A DNA stretch of 64,000 nt from Perkinsus marinus ATCC 50983 (lineage: Eukaryota; Perkinsozoa; Perkinsida; Perkinsidae): assembly GCF_000006405.1 (NCBI RefSeq), contig NW_003215766.1, positions 127,382 to 191,381 of the forward strand, written 5' to 3'. The position numbers were made by a program, and so were the translations under genes. This document shows, piece after piece, positions 48,119 to 59,800 of this stretch (position 1 is the stretch's first letter; every line of letters begins with the position of its first letter). A model generated the notes under the pieces. That model saw only the letters and a list, made by a program, of their open reading frames with translations, was not told where the DNA came from and searched no databases.

Positions 48119-48578
48119 AGTCCTATATCGGTGAATTCACGACTACCAACAGCAGGGCAATCCTAGACGATGGAGAGTGACGCACTCAGATGCCGTTTTT
48201 CCTGTCATCGGTGCTTCACACAGTTATGGTATGTCTGCCAGGAACATACTCGGTAGTATGCAATCCCAATACCTCTATTTGTCACCGAGCCGTGGAGAGT
48301 CGGAACTGTCGAGTGGGTCAGGGCAAGGTCAGGTCGTATAAGGACAACTACATACCAACAACCCTTTGCATCGTGCATAGCAGGTCTATTGCAGTAACTG
48401 TGGACTGCAGATGGCAATGCAAGATCACTCGGATGAAGTTTGCCATGTCTTTCACTGCATTAAGGACGATCCCCGAGAATAGCTGTTTCTTCGGACACCC
48501 TATTGAGTTCAGTGTCTTCATCAGCTCTATCGCTGTGGCCCACTTCCTAGGGTTTTTTGTGTCACATTTCAACAGGCA
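48119..48578. promoter_or_regulatory. spacer before proteasome beta-2
   Basis: 460 bp between the hypothetical minus gene and the proteasome gene. A minus frame at about 48348-48540 (KQLFSGIVLNAVKDMANFI) looks somewhat coding but cannot be extended. The region probably holds promoters for both sides. Confidence 0.3.
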
Positions 48579-49831
48579 ATGGACTCGGCTTCTTCGCAGT
48601 ATGTCTCCGCTCTCTCTGAAAACCGCGGAGGCTTCAGCTTCGACAACGTAGACGTTGCGTAGTCTCACTGGTGCCACTCAAATCCCCTCAGGTAAAGCGC
48701 AACAAGCAAATGGTCGCAAACGGTGTGGTGCGTCCCTTTACCACTATGAAGACCGGTAGGCCGAGCCCCGATTTGGCTTGGCGGTAGTGCCAGTATGGCA
48801 GGTACCACTATCTGTGGAGTTGTATGTGCCTCTTGTGTCGTCCTCGGGGCTGATACCAGAGCCACCACTGGCCCTATCGTGGCCGATAAGAACTGCAACA
48901 AGCTGCATTACATGGCCGAGAACATCTACTGCGGTAATAATCTGTTCCACTAATTCGATCAAACGTGGTGGTCCTCTTCCAGCTGGTGCTGGTACTGCTG
49001 CTGACCTGGAACATACTACGAAGAAAATCAGAAGTCAGATGGAGCTCCATAGGCTGGCCACTGAGGCCCAGGTAGTCTTGTTGCCTTCCCTCACTGAGTA
49101 CTACCCCTCCGTTGTTAGCCTCGAGTTGGGACTTGTGTGAAGCGGTTGTCTGACTACCTCTTCCAATACCAAGGGTATGTCGGCTGTGCATTGGTGGGCT
49201 ATCTCGTCTCTCCCGGACCGGTCGGCATGCTTTCATGCAGGTTCTCGGCGGTGTTGATGTGAAGGGTCCTCAACTCTACCAGATTTATCCTCATGGGTGA
49301 TACTACTGTTGTCGCATGTTTTATAATACCATTTGGTTCATCAGGTCCACAGACTCCCTTCCCTTCGCTGCCATGGGCAGTGGTAGCTTGGCGGCTATGT
49401 CTGTTCTCGAGACGGGGTATTAAGGGTTCACTCTGGGCGCTACTTACGCGTGGTCTTATGCAGATACAAGGACAATATGACGGTCGAGGAGGGTGTTGAA
49501 CTCGTGAAGAAGGCGATCACGGCCGGAGTCATGAATGATCTTGGCTCTGGTGGTAACGTCGATTGTGTCATCATCACCAAGGATAACAGCCCGAAGCACA
49601 TCAGACCGGCAGCTCGGCCGACCCCAAGGTCACACCAGGGCTCACGGTTGGGCCTTATGAATGCTTTGCTTCTCCAGGACGTTCCGTAATCCTGCCGGCT
49701 ATAAGTTCCCCATTGGAACGACCCCGGTAGTGACTAGCGTGACTAAGTCTGTTCTGAAGGACGGTGATTTCGTACCGATTGATGCTGGTGAAGACCAGGA
49801 GATGGTAGTAGTATCAACAGCCCATCGGTGA
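48579..49831 (+). CDS. PSMB7: 20S proteasome subunit beta type-7 (beta-2)
   Basis: Trypsin-like catalytic subunit of the proteasome core. The start ([20 protein letters not shown]) gives the family's short propeptide. An intron of about 44 nt leads to [10 protein letters not shown], and a 46-nt intron splits the active-site motif TGTTICGVV; the nucleophilic Thr follows the Gly. [43 protein letters not shown] and ELHRLATEA follow. Later exons carry [17 protein letters not shown] and [14 protein letters not shown]. The end is [12 protein letters not shown] with TGA at 49831. All core catalytic residues examined are intact. Confidence 0.95.
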
Positions 49832-49972
49832 CCTCCAGAGCTGTGGGCAGGTACAAGCTTGAATGAATAAGGATTTATGACGATCCTTGAAATACTTCGT
49901 GTCTCGGTTTCAACCTCCACTGTCGAGTCGTAACGGGCAATTTATGGAATTTCAGTTTGACTTGCTACATTA

Positions 49973-51114
49973 ATGGCTGAGTTCCTCGAAGTAGGAGCCC
50001 ACGTTCGGTGTGTGGTCGATCTCGATTCTGGTGAACAACGCCGCGGAATAGTAGCGTGGGTTGACGATGGAGATTGCGATATCATACTTGATGATGATAC
50101 TGAAGTTAACAACATTCCGTTGAGTTCGGTGCGGCCTCTTGAAGACTTCGAAGAAAACACTGCGGCTTTTGATGATCTGGACAACTGCGATATCGCCACC
50201 ATGGCTGAGACGGTTAAAGGCTGGGCCAACCGCCTGTTTAAATTAAAGGACTTCAAAGCGGCGGCAGAATGGTATAAGCGGGGGCTGGAAGAGATACAAA
50301 AGTAATGGATGGGTGGTATGTGACCGAAAGGATCTCTTATATCAGGCGACTCGGTATCGCTAGAGAGGATCGCTATTGCGTATACGCCTCAAAAGGAGAA
50401 GTTAGAGTAGCCCGAGTATCTCAACGGGAGCACGCCAGTCCACTACTGGAAGAAAAGCTTCGTATAGACGAGAAGACCTGTTCGGCAACGGAATTAGGAG
50501 GAGGCGCCATAGTCACCGTTGAGGACTCGAGCAAATTGTTGATGTTCTCGCCTGAGAATGAGGCTCTTACGCAAGCCCAGTGCGCGATGATGCTCAACGC
50601 GGCACGGGCCTGTCTTGGTCGGAGGCGGCTTAGCCCCACTGAAGTCTCAGTAATGTAAATACTCCTACGCTGGTCTCGCAGTATTCTCATTAGGGAGCTA
50701 TAGCCCTTTTAACGAGATGCATCTACATTGCCACTGCTTGGGCTGTACTTCAGAGTGGTGCCAGCGAGCTAGCCACGGGCATGCGGGACAAAGCACTCTT
50801 CTGGAGGGCAAAGGCTCAAGCACGGCGATCTAAGGTAGGCTCATATGAAAATGTCAAGTTTCCCGATGGGGTATTCCCGTTAGTATGCCGCGGCCCATCA
50901 CGACCTAGATAACATGGAAAACCCTTCGGTGGAGGTACAACGACTTCAGAGGGAACTGCGACGAGAAAAGGCTGAAGATCGTCGATCGACGAGAAAAATT
51001 GTTAAAGAGCTGTGCAAGTTGATTCCTGAAGATACCAGTTTCATGTGTTTCCCTGTGTTCTGTGTTGCAACAAGTCGAGTAATATGCCCTGTGGCTGCGG
51101 GTTCCTCATGCTGA
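49973..51114 (+). CDS. Tudor/KOW-like plus TPR protein
   Basis: Starts MAEFLEVGAHVRCVVDLDSG, a small beta-barrel segment of Tudor/KOW type. A TPR array begins TVKGWANRLFKLKDFKAAAE with WYKRGLEEIQK. A 45-nt intron joins to RLGIAREDRYCVY. Further repeats include NAARACL, a second intron, then MRDKALFWRAKAQARRSK, a 48-nt intron and YAAAHHDLDNMENPSVEVQR. A charged coiled end, RELRREKAEDRRSTRK, resembles the terminal helix of FKBP-type TPR co-chaperones. The last exon may instead end at a splice site near 51040. It lies 141 bp after the proteasome gene on the same strand. Probable Hsp90/Hsp70-binding co-chaperone, by inference. Confidence 0.75.
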
Positions 51115-51338
51115 TAATACCCAGCATCGCATTGAGGTAACAGTCACACATACTGTCGTATAGTGCACACAGTCCTCCAGCTGTCGTGACGAGCAATGAA
51201 CCCCATATGTAGCAGCATTCATGGGCTGTACAAGGTTGGGTTTGCAGAATACTGGAGATGAGCTCATTCCTCACCCTTTGGCCAAAATTTCCCTCTTCGG
51301 GTTTATAAACAAGGAAAGTGCAACACCCTCAGCCTCTA

Positions 51339-51611
51339 CAGGGTGCTCTAAATATAATGTGCTATTGTCTATAACTTGCAGAACTCAAAGACTTTCCCAG
51401 TGAGAGATAGCTCATTAGAAAGATCTTCAATGGTATCTTTGAATTCCTAATATGACTTGGCTGAGCTACGTACAATCAAGTTACGCAAAATTGCTCGAAT
51501 TCCGTGCAAAAAAACGCTACCCACGATCTTTCCAATGGGCTATCTCTCACTAGCAAATTCGTTGAATTCTGCAAGTGACAGGCAATAGTACATTTTATTC
51601 GGAGCTCCCTG
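51339..51611. mobile_element. mariner-like MITE with 87-bp terminal inverted repeats
   Basis: The left arm 51339-51425 and right arm 51525-51611 are inverted copies that align without gaps, matching at 72 of 87 bases by hand count. The outer ends are CAGGGTGCTC and CAGGGAGCTC. TA dinucleotides flank both sides (51337-51338; 51612-51613), as produced by Tc1/mariner insertion. The 99-bp middle is AT-rich and non-coding. It sits between the TPR gene and the Rrn7-like gene. A long foldback of other origin is possible, but the TA flanks favour mariner. Confidence 0.8.
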
Positions 51612-51815
51612 TAGGTACGAAGTAAGTTATGTCGATACTCGTGGTAATGAACCGCACGGGGTCTCTCGCTGTTTTGCTGTGCTCGTGACTACTCGAACGC
51701 AAACATATGAATTTGTAGCGTAAGGATGACACAATAATACACACTTATAGTTATGTACGTAGAATTGACGTTGTAGAAGAATGTAGAAGTGCTACAGAGC
51801 AGACAAGCACTTAGG

Positions 51816-54440
51816 TCAGCCATCACCCTTTTGCCGTGCAGGGGCCTCCCGCTTGAAGAGCCAGTCTTCAAGACTTGATATTTCTCGATCCAAATCATCA
51901 CTATCAGTATGAAGTACAGAACACACTGAGTCAAGAAGCCAGGCATACACTGGCGGCATTTGCCCATTATCGAAATCTATACGACAGGCCCCCCGCGAGC
52001 GGTAGAATGTTCGATACTGGGAGGGAGGAGACTCCGAGACTTGCAAAGCGGGTCGTGTCCCTCGTTGGCACTTCAATGGATGGTATGGCCACTGCGGCCT
52101 GAGGCGTTCCTGCAGCTCGGGGGCAAGGCACGGCCTATAGTCACTAAAGAGCTCCTCCTGGCAGTATGCTAGGAAGTCCATACGCTCCTCGGAGGTGAAG
52201 TTGTTCCACCACCGAACGCAATTCAGACTCAGTTGGTACGTCTTCGGGAGTACATCAGGACCGTCATCATAGAGCCCTGGTACTGACAATTTCACCGCGA
52301 TGACAACGAGCGCCGCGCAAGTGAGGGTTGGAGAGCAGACACCATGTATGGGAGGATCCAGAGGCTCCGTCTCCTCCGGCCGCAAGACGTCCTCAGCCTT
52401 GTTGGACATACTGTAAAGGTAGCCGAAAGGGTAGCTGGGGAAGTACTCCACTTCGTGTAGAGGGCACGCAGGATCAACCAGCCAGTCCAGAAGCTTGAGG
52501 GCGAGCTCGATACACTCTGAAAAGCCTATTGCTTCGAGTGTGTTTATGATAAGACGGTCGAGAGGAAGGGGCGGGACCTGAGAAAAAACCTGTCGAGAAA
52601 CCACAATGACCATCACCGGCTACTCACCGCCATGTTGAATCGGTCACGAAGGCTCAAGAGTATCATATCCAGCTGATAGCTACAGGGTAAGTAACGAGGC
52701 CGCAGAACGGATGAGCTGCCTTCAATTTCTGGGTGGAAGTTCATCGGGTTCAATTCAGGAGGAAGGAGTACGTGCAGACGGTTGTAGTCTACAGCACCAG
52801 TGAGTATCCACTCAATCATCTTCCCACTCACTACACCGACATGTGCTCGACGGAGAGCGAGCAGGACCAGAGAAAGCAAGAGGGCGAAGTCCATAGCGGG
52901 TAGAATGAGCCCTGCCGCAGACTCGTTTAAACCCGCAGGGTCATCAAAGTCAATCTCAGGAGTAGAAGGGGTCATACCAGTCGATACCATTTCCGGGGTA
53001 CTATCAGGCGCCGTGACCGCCACTTGTGCTACGTCTTCCTCCGTCGTAGCACTGCCTTCTTCCGAGCTGTGGTCCCCCACAGAGAGCGTTTGAAAAACAG
53101 CAAGAGGCATGTCCTCCTCTGAACTTTCCTCACTCGTCAAGGAAGCCGCAGTGTCGACCTCAGGAGACGGTGTAGCCTCAGCACCAGTAGAAGAGGACTC
53201 AATAGAGTGTCCAAGATCCGCCTCGATGGCCAGCTTAAGGTCCTCCTCCAGGGCCCATTTCTTCTCAGCCTTCTCCCTCTCCTTTTTGAACTTCAAATGG
53301 ACAGCGAACCTTCGCCCTTCATAATCAGTGTCCTTCAACCGACCACTCCTGTCAAGCAGAGCCGAAGGGAGCGCCTCGTCCGTAGGTCGTTTCCACCTCA
53401 TTGCGAGCCAGTCATGTTCATACAGCAAATCGGCCATCTCCCCTTCTTCCAGCTGAACTGCCCTTCCTCTACGTGTCGTCATCGCCTCTGGCGGCGCCTG
53501 GAGCTTCCGCGCCTCCAAAGCCCGTATGAGGCCCCGAGCATTAGCGCTCATCACCAGTCGTGTCACACCTTCAGGATTCCTCTCCTCGAACTTCGTCACG
53601 ACCATGCCCATCCTCTTGTTAGAAGCAGTGGTAGAGACCGGCTCGAAGAAACGACTACCGTAAGCCCTCGAGTTGATATGCCGGTCGTAGAAGACCTTGC
53701 TGATGGCCCCTCTAGGGCCGCCCCCAACGCGATCAGTAGCCGCCAGTTCCAGATACTCCCGCCATGCATCTCTAGTGTTGTCCATCACTCTCTTCCGAGC
53801 TGGCTTTGCTAACTCCATGATGTCACAAACCTTCCAAAGAAACGTCCGGTCCTGCGTCACCCTGCCCTTCCCTAATACTACCTCTTGGGCTACCCGTCTT
53901 AAACAGAGTTGGAAGCAATAGACGAGTTCCTCCTGGCTCCGCAGCTCCACAGTCCTCCCACGCACGACACCGGACGGCTCCCTCTTCAGCCGTTTCGCGT
54001 TCGGGTCCTTCTTAGTCATATTACCTTGAAAAACTATTTCAATGCAAGCGCCCAGATGCACCTACTGATGTTCATCCTTCTTATAACACCCCTCTGCTCC
54101 GTCTCGTCAAACTCCTGCTCTTCTATCCGCTGTGATGAGGCCTCCCCACAAACCGCGCATATGAGATAACCCCAATCGGCAGACTCTCGGAACTCAGTCG
54201 ATCCACAGGTCGCACAAGCCTGCTTGCTCTTCTTCTGAACACAAAGTCAAACTTATACCATATGCGCCAACTGTGCGATACCTTTTCCAAGTATGCCGAG
54301 GAGGGCTCTCCCTGAGCCGCCCCGTCAGGGGTTTTGGGGGCCAATCTCGGCTTTTTCAAAGTTAGTGGCGCGGGGGCGGGAGAACTTTCCTGTCGCTTCT
54401 TCTTCTTGCTGGATGACGAGCCGAAGAGCTTCTTAAACAT
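51816..54440 (-). CDS. RNA polymerase I core-factor subunit, Rrn7/TAF1B-like
   Basis: TFIIB-related factor for rDNA initiation in the nucleolus. The start at 54440 gives a basic N-terminus (MFKKLFGSSSSKKKKR). A 47-nt intron leads to a zinc ribbon, CATCGSTEF...LICAVCGEA, as at the start of Rrn7/TAF1B. Next comes SQEELVYCFQLCLRRVAQEV, the first cyclin-like helix. A long charged and acidic insertion follows, then FALLLSLVLLALRRAHVGVV and IEWILTGAVDYNRLHVLLP, matching the family's second helical part. A further exon (52616 to the stop at 51816) carries LPLDRLIINTLEAIGFS and the C-terminal helices. The N-terminal ribbon plus these helices are the basis for the name; sequence identity is low. Confidence 0.72.
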
Positions 54441-54630
54441 GCAGGGAACATTCAAACGAACCAAGTGATCGACTACCAGGAAAATCATCATCCTACACAA
54501 ACTCGCTACTACAACGCGGGAAGAGCATCATCGAGACTCCACAAAACGCTGTAATACTGATAATGCAATGATCTTCACAACTGTAAAATGACTGCTTCCT
54601 GCCCAGCCTCGAAACCGGCCTGAATAGCTG

Positions 54631-54914
54631 TTATAAAAATGCTTCAACAACCCTAGTCCGGCCTACGTCGCCCAGTTGCGTGCACTCCATTTCGGCGGCC
54701 TGTCCACTCACAGTGACTTTCTGGGTAGCCGGAACCCGATGAAATTTACGCCGGAAGGGGCCGAATCCCTGGCAATAAGAGAATCCCTCGTAAAAACACA
54801 GCGAATGCTTACTTGTTTTAGGACGTCGTACCCAGCAAGCGAGGTAAGGAGAGGCATCTGCCCGCCAGAAGCAGCAGTAGTGGTCTTGCCATCCTCTAGA
54901 GACTGCCACTCCAT
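54631..54914 (-). CDS. small two-exon hypothetical protein
   Basis: MEWQSLEDGKTTTAASGGQM (from 54914) is joined by a 44-nt intron (GTAAGC to TTGCCAG) to GFGPFRRKFHRVPATQKVTV and a tail ending VEAFL with TAA at 54631, about 80 residues. Phase and splice signals are clean. No family is recognised. Confidence 0.5.
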
Positions 54915-55185
54915 CCAAAGGAACAGGTCCCTACGAATCGGACTCTCTCAACAACGACGACGCCAGGAGTCCTCTACACCTTTCTCATCACAAGTTAGAA
55001 TAATGGAACTTCAATTTGAATCTCATGTCGGGCAACTTCAATTTCAAACGAATTTTCGATATGAAGTTCAGGAAGCTCCATTTAAAGAGGTGGTAGCTAT
55101 ACAGATGACTACCCCAGGGTATTTGTGTCCAAGCTGAATCGTCTGGTCCATCGCTTGCCGTTAGGCAGCCGGACCTGCACTGTCG

Positions 55186-56636
55186 TTACTCGAGGCCCTG
55201 CTGCTGGCTCGTCACCGGGGTTTGGGATGGCGATCTGCTCAGAATAAAGTCACCAACACGAAAAAGAAATGCGGAGTTAGTACGTCATTAAGGCTAGCGG
55301 CAAGAGCCGCGGCCAGCTCAGGGTCATCATTCTTGGGCTGGGGAGAGGGTCCACTACTTCCCGTAGAGGTGCCAAGGGACCGACCCGACCCAAGGGCACT
55401 CCAGTCAGTCTGCGACGAGAGATGTACCCAAGAGTGCCGATATTAGTCTACCTTCTGGGGCTGTTCGTTGTTCCGGACGCCACTCGGGGCTATCATAGTA
55501 AAAGCGTTTGGTCCTCCGTTACTGTCCCCCGCACCGCTGCCCCCTCCTGAAAGGACATATGTGAAATCCCCAACTCGGATGGCTTCTGTCCTGCAGCAGA
55601 CCGAGCAAATTTCGCTCAGCGAAAACATCGCTTCTCCCAACAGTATTAGCTAGCTCTCAAGTCTGTGCTGTAACAAACCATAGGCCCCTAGCAAAGAGGG
55701 GCAACCTCCCGTCCCGACATACTACCAATGCTGGTCCCCGCAGTCTTGGCCCTTGCCGCCAGCTCTGCCGCCTCCCTCTCGGTGAGATACATTCCCTTCA
55801 TACCATTGTTCGACGATAGCGTCATCATACCTGAATAGCCGTTAGGAACAAAGTAATGCTCCAACCTCGATACTACTACTACTACTACCACTAGAGTTCG
55901 CAGTCTTCGAGGGCTGTGGTAAGGGTGCATCGCCACGTACAACAAAAACAGTGTAGCCCTATATGACGGATCAAACGGTCAACCAAAGCAGGTAGCTCAC
56001 CTGTCCAACGACTGACTGTATGAGAGAAGAGAGCTCCTGAGGGCCCGATATCTTCGCGGGTGCCTGCAGGCGCAGGGAGTCTAAATTCCACCACGTCTGG
56101 CTGGCCGGAGACCCAGAGCCGACCCTAAACACACTAGTATGGCGCATTACAAGGGGTGATATCCCTATAACCTCCTGAGGCTGAACCAATGGTTGCTCTG
56201 ATTGCACACGTAGCCACTCTCCAAATGCGGCGCCGAGAAGACTTCACTCCTCGTCTTCGCCCCCATGATATTCACACACTGACAAACTGGAGTCTTCCAG
56301 AGGCCCCTGCCACTTCACACTACCCTAAGCTCGCCGAATCTTTTCAAACACTTCTCGATAACTCCAATAGAGTAGTTGCCCGAAGCATCGTAGTTCTGAC
56401 TTTCACCATCGGCTATCTTGGTACCCAGGAGCGCTTCCTCCTCTCTGTCGAGCTCTCGAGCAAAGGAGTTCAAATCCGCTCCTAGAAGGAAGCAAGCTCA
56501 TTAGTAGCATTTCCAGCGACTGTTGTTGACCACTACCATTGTAATACGGGCCTTGGAGCAGTGAATTCACACAGTGAACGGCACAAAGGTTATCCGCACC
56601 CTGCTTCTCCCAATAGACATAGCTGGAAGTTTGCAT
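55186..56636 (-). CDS. ATXN3: Josephin-domain deubiquitinase, ataxin-3-like
   Basis: Cysteine protease that trims ubiquitin chains. It starts MQTSSYVYWEKQGADNLCAV; the Gln of the oxyanion hole and Cys of NLCAVHCVNSLLQG are present. A 51-nt intron precedes LNSFARELDREEEALLG and NYSIGVIEKCLKRFGEL. The catalytic His is in SNHWFSLRR and the Asn in TWWNLDSLRL. The C-terminal part is Ser/Gly-rich and carries a ubiquitin-interacting motif, DDPELAAALAASLND (about 55290-55330). The end is TSQQQGLE with TAA at 55186. The Josephin triad and UIM order match ataxin-3; the Q-run is short. Confidence 0.9.
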
Positions 56637-56889
56637 GAATGAAAGAGAACAAGTCTAACTACAACAAAAGTCACCGGGAAATGCTACCTGGGAACAACCT
56701 CAGACATATCCAAACACTAGCTGCGTGAATACAGATCCCAGGATCCCTACTGGTAAGATAGGTGTCCCTCTACATATTGCATCGGTAGTGGCCCTCGGCG
56801 GCACCGGGGGCTGCCTACATCCTGCCAGGTTGGCAACCAAACTACCGTGTAGACAGTGGAAACACGTAAAGGTTCACAAGTGATGACAA

Positions 56890-59800
56890 CTACGTAGTAG
56901 TAGGAGGGAAGGATGGACCAGCAGCAGCAGCAACTTGTCCGACAACTTGTGTGAGTCTATCGGACTCTATGAAACCCAGCAGGGTTCGCCCAGCATCATT
57001 CCCGACTCGCTGGTCGAATGAGGTGACCTACAGCGGGACAGTAAAGAGCCATGGACAGCAGCCACGCCCCTACAGTGCCGACAGCCACCTTGAGCACCCA
57101 CTCCAGCATGGCCTGGTCCTGAGCATAGGCTACGTCTGGTGGCAGACTAGACGCTATCATACAAGCGCTAACCCGATAGGGATATCTGAATGGACAATTA
57201 GGAGCCTTCTAAGCGCTATTGGGCCCTACGGCGTCTTGGCATGGGAGGGAACCCTCGAACGCAGCTCCCGCAGAGTGGAAGTTAGCAGACCGCTGACTCC
57301 CGATGGACCACCGGCCTTCGCCTGTGCAGTCTCCACCTGGTCCACCAGGCAATCCAGCTGACACAAAGAGCGTCCATAAGGAGACACCCCAGCCAAGTCC
57401 CTCACTTGATTCCACAGAGACACCCACAGGGCCTTCGCCTCCGGGCCGACCAATCGGCCATCAGCCACAGCAGACAGCAACATCATAGGGACCGCCAGGA
57501 CTAGACACCGCTGACTCACCGAAGGAAGGAGGTAGCCTGAAGTAAATGAGCATCGCAGACAGCCCCAGTGATCGACCGTACTTCTCCACGGTGGAGATTT
57601 ACTGCTGTGGTCAGCTGGCATCACTGAGTGATGATGAGCATACCAATGCTATTACCGATCCCCCGAGACGACGCTCCAACCTACATCCTATCAGTTTCTG
57701 AACTCCCACAGCGACCGACTCCAGACCGCCACTAGCTGCCAAAGACAGGAACTTCTGAGGGTGATGGGCGATCGCCGTCGCGAATGTCATCAACAGAGGT
57801 TCTTCTCGGAAACTGATAGTCCCAAAATAACTCCACCAAAAGTACTCCCGTCTCTTACGGGTAGAGTGGTGTCGATTTGGGTCCGTTCGCCGGCTGGCCT
57901 GCTGGTGCAGGGAAGTAGGTAAGGAAATGCTAACGAAAAGAAAATAAACAACAGGGGTAGCTACAGCTGACTCACCTGGTAGAGGGGAAAGGCTATCTGC
58001 TCCACAAGCCTCTCGTCAACCACAAGGAGTATCCGTACCAACCTGAGCGGGCTTTCCAGCTGCATCACCAGCCATAACGCCATCTCACCGGAAGACCTTA
58101 TCAGCTACTCTATCATCAGCCGCCTTAGGGGCATTCATCTCAGGATCCTGCGAATACAGGTCGATTCGATGCTGTATATGCTAAAACAAAACATCTAAGA
58201 ATTTTGCGTCCCAGAATTCCTACCAGTTTAATCCCTCTAGCTATGGTCTCGAAGTGAGCCGAGAGAGCCTCGGCCCCTTGTGCCGAGAATTGCCCACGGG
58301 GGTTCGACTTCACCGCTTCCACAGCGTTCGGGTTGTACTCAGGCAACAGATGCAACGCCACAAATTCAGTGATGATATCGATGTCAACTTCTGCCAGCTC
58401 CGAATCTGCCCAGGAGACCCTTGCCCCAGATTGCCCTAGTAGAACTTACTTTCCACAGACTGCGCTGAGAACCTAGCCAGACACCGAGGGAAGAGCGGTA
58501 GGACACGAGCAACCTAAGAAACACTTCTGTGATGTTCAGATGCTTAACAACAGTTCAGCTATACCTGTTCCTGGCCTCGGACGGCCCGAAGGACACTGAC
58601 CAACAGCGACAGTCCTGCCTCTCCGATGGTAGAGCACGCCCCCTGGGTGGCCGACAGTGCTCCCATGACAGTAGCTGTGGGACGATAATAAAGGGCAGTC
58701 CACTATATGGGTGACCCATGCCTACCTTGATTGGCCGGTGACGGTGGAGGGGCGTTGGCGGGTGTGCGCCCAACTCGTAAGGGCGAACACGTGGGGCTCG
58801 AGCCAGTCGAAGAAGGGTATGGAACTACCACGAACACCAGCATACTTTTCGAGTGCTGCTAAAGAGATTCATCCACGCGGCAAACAAGCTTGTTCGTCGT
58901 CTACTGTGCTCTCACCTTGTCCAGCTAATCCCGAGGCATCCATCGCCATAGTCAAGCTACACTCCACAAGTGATGGATAGGTCTTCAACTCCTTCCCCAC
59001 TGAGTACTGAGAGCACCCTGATGCAAACGATAGGGACCAACCGCCGTACCGTTGACGCAGAGTAGTAGTTTGCCAATAGGCCTTTGACTAAGTCCAATAA
59101 GGCGAATTTGACCAACTCGTCCGTATCAGGGCTCCGCCACAGATTCACCTTATAGACATCAATTGAATTACTTCTGCGTTAACCAAGGCCTACCAACGTC
59201 TGCAAGAGTGGCATCTGCAACGCTTCGCTCAGCTCGCTCTCATTGACGATGCTTGTGACTGCAGTCAGGAGTCGCCAGTCAGCCTCAGGCACCTAAAGTA
59301 ATGAACCATCGTAGAAATACATCATAAAAAAGAGCTACATCGACTCCCCCTGAACTGCCTAGCATGCTCATAGCCTGACCTATGATGTTCGACAGGAGCC
59401 CATCAGTTGCCCATATTGGGTGCTCCGGATCTCGGTCGAATATTGATCGTAGGGAGAGCACTGCTTGGAATCTCACCTGAGAGAAGGAGCACCAACTCGA
59501 GACGAGTGAGCACTATGGCACGAAGTTTGATCAAGTATGGATGTCGCACATACTAACGGTAAGTTCTGGAGTGCTCACTAGAGACCTATCCAAGTAAATC
59601 GATCATATACCCATTCAGTGAGATTTCCCTATGAGACTGTCAACTCGGGCATCACCGGGTCATACCACGCCACCAGCAATTCCCTCGAGGCGGGAACTAC
59701 GTGAACAGATAGGTATGGCCGCAAATGCGTCCTTTCACTAGATCTGCTGATTCATCCGTTCGCGATCGATATGATATTCCATAAACCCCTAAGACTACCC

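Noticed and set aside
48190-48651. Plus-strand frame of 153 codons before proteasome beta-2
   Set aside because: It overlaps the beta-2 start in another frame, has no family signal, and the competing minus frame is no better.
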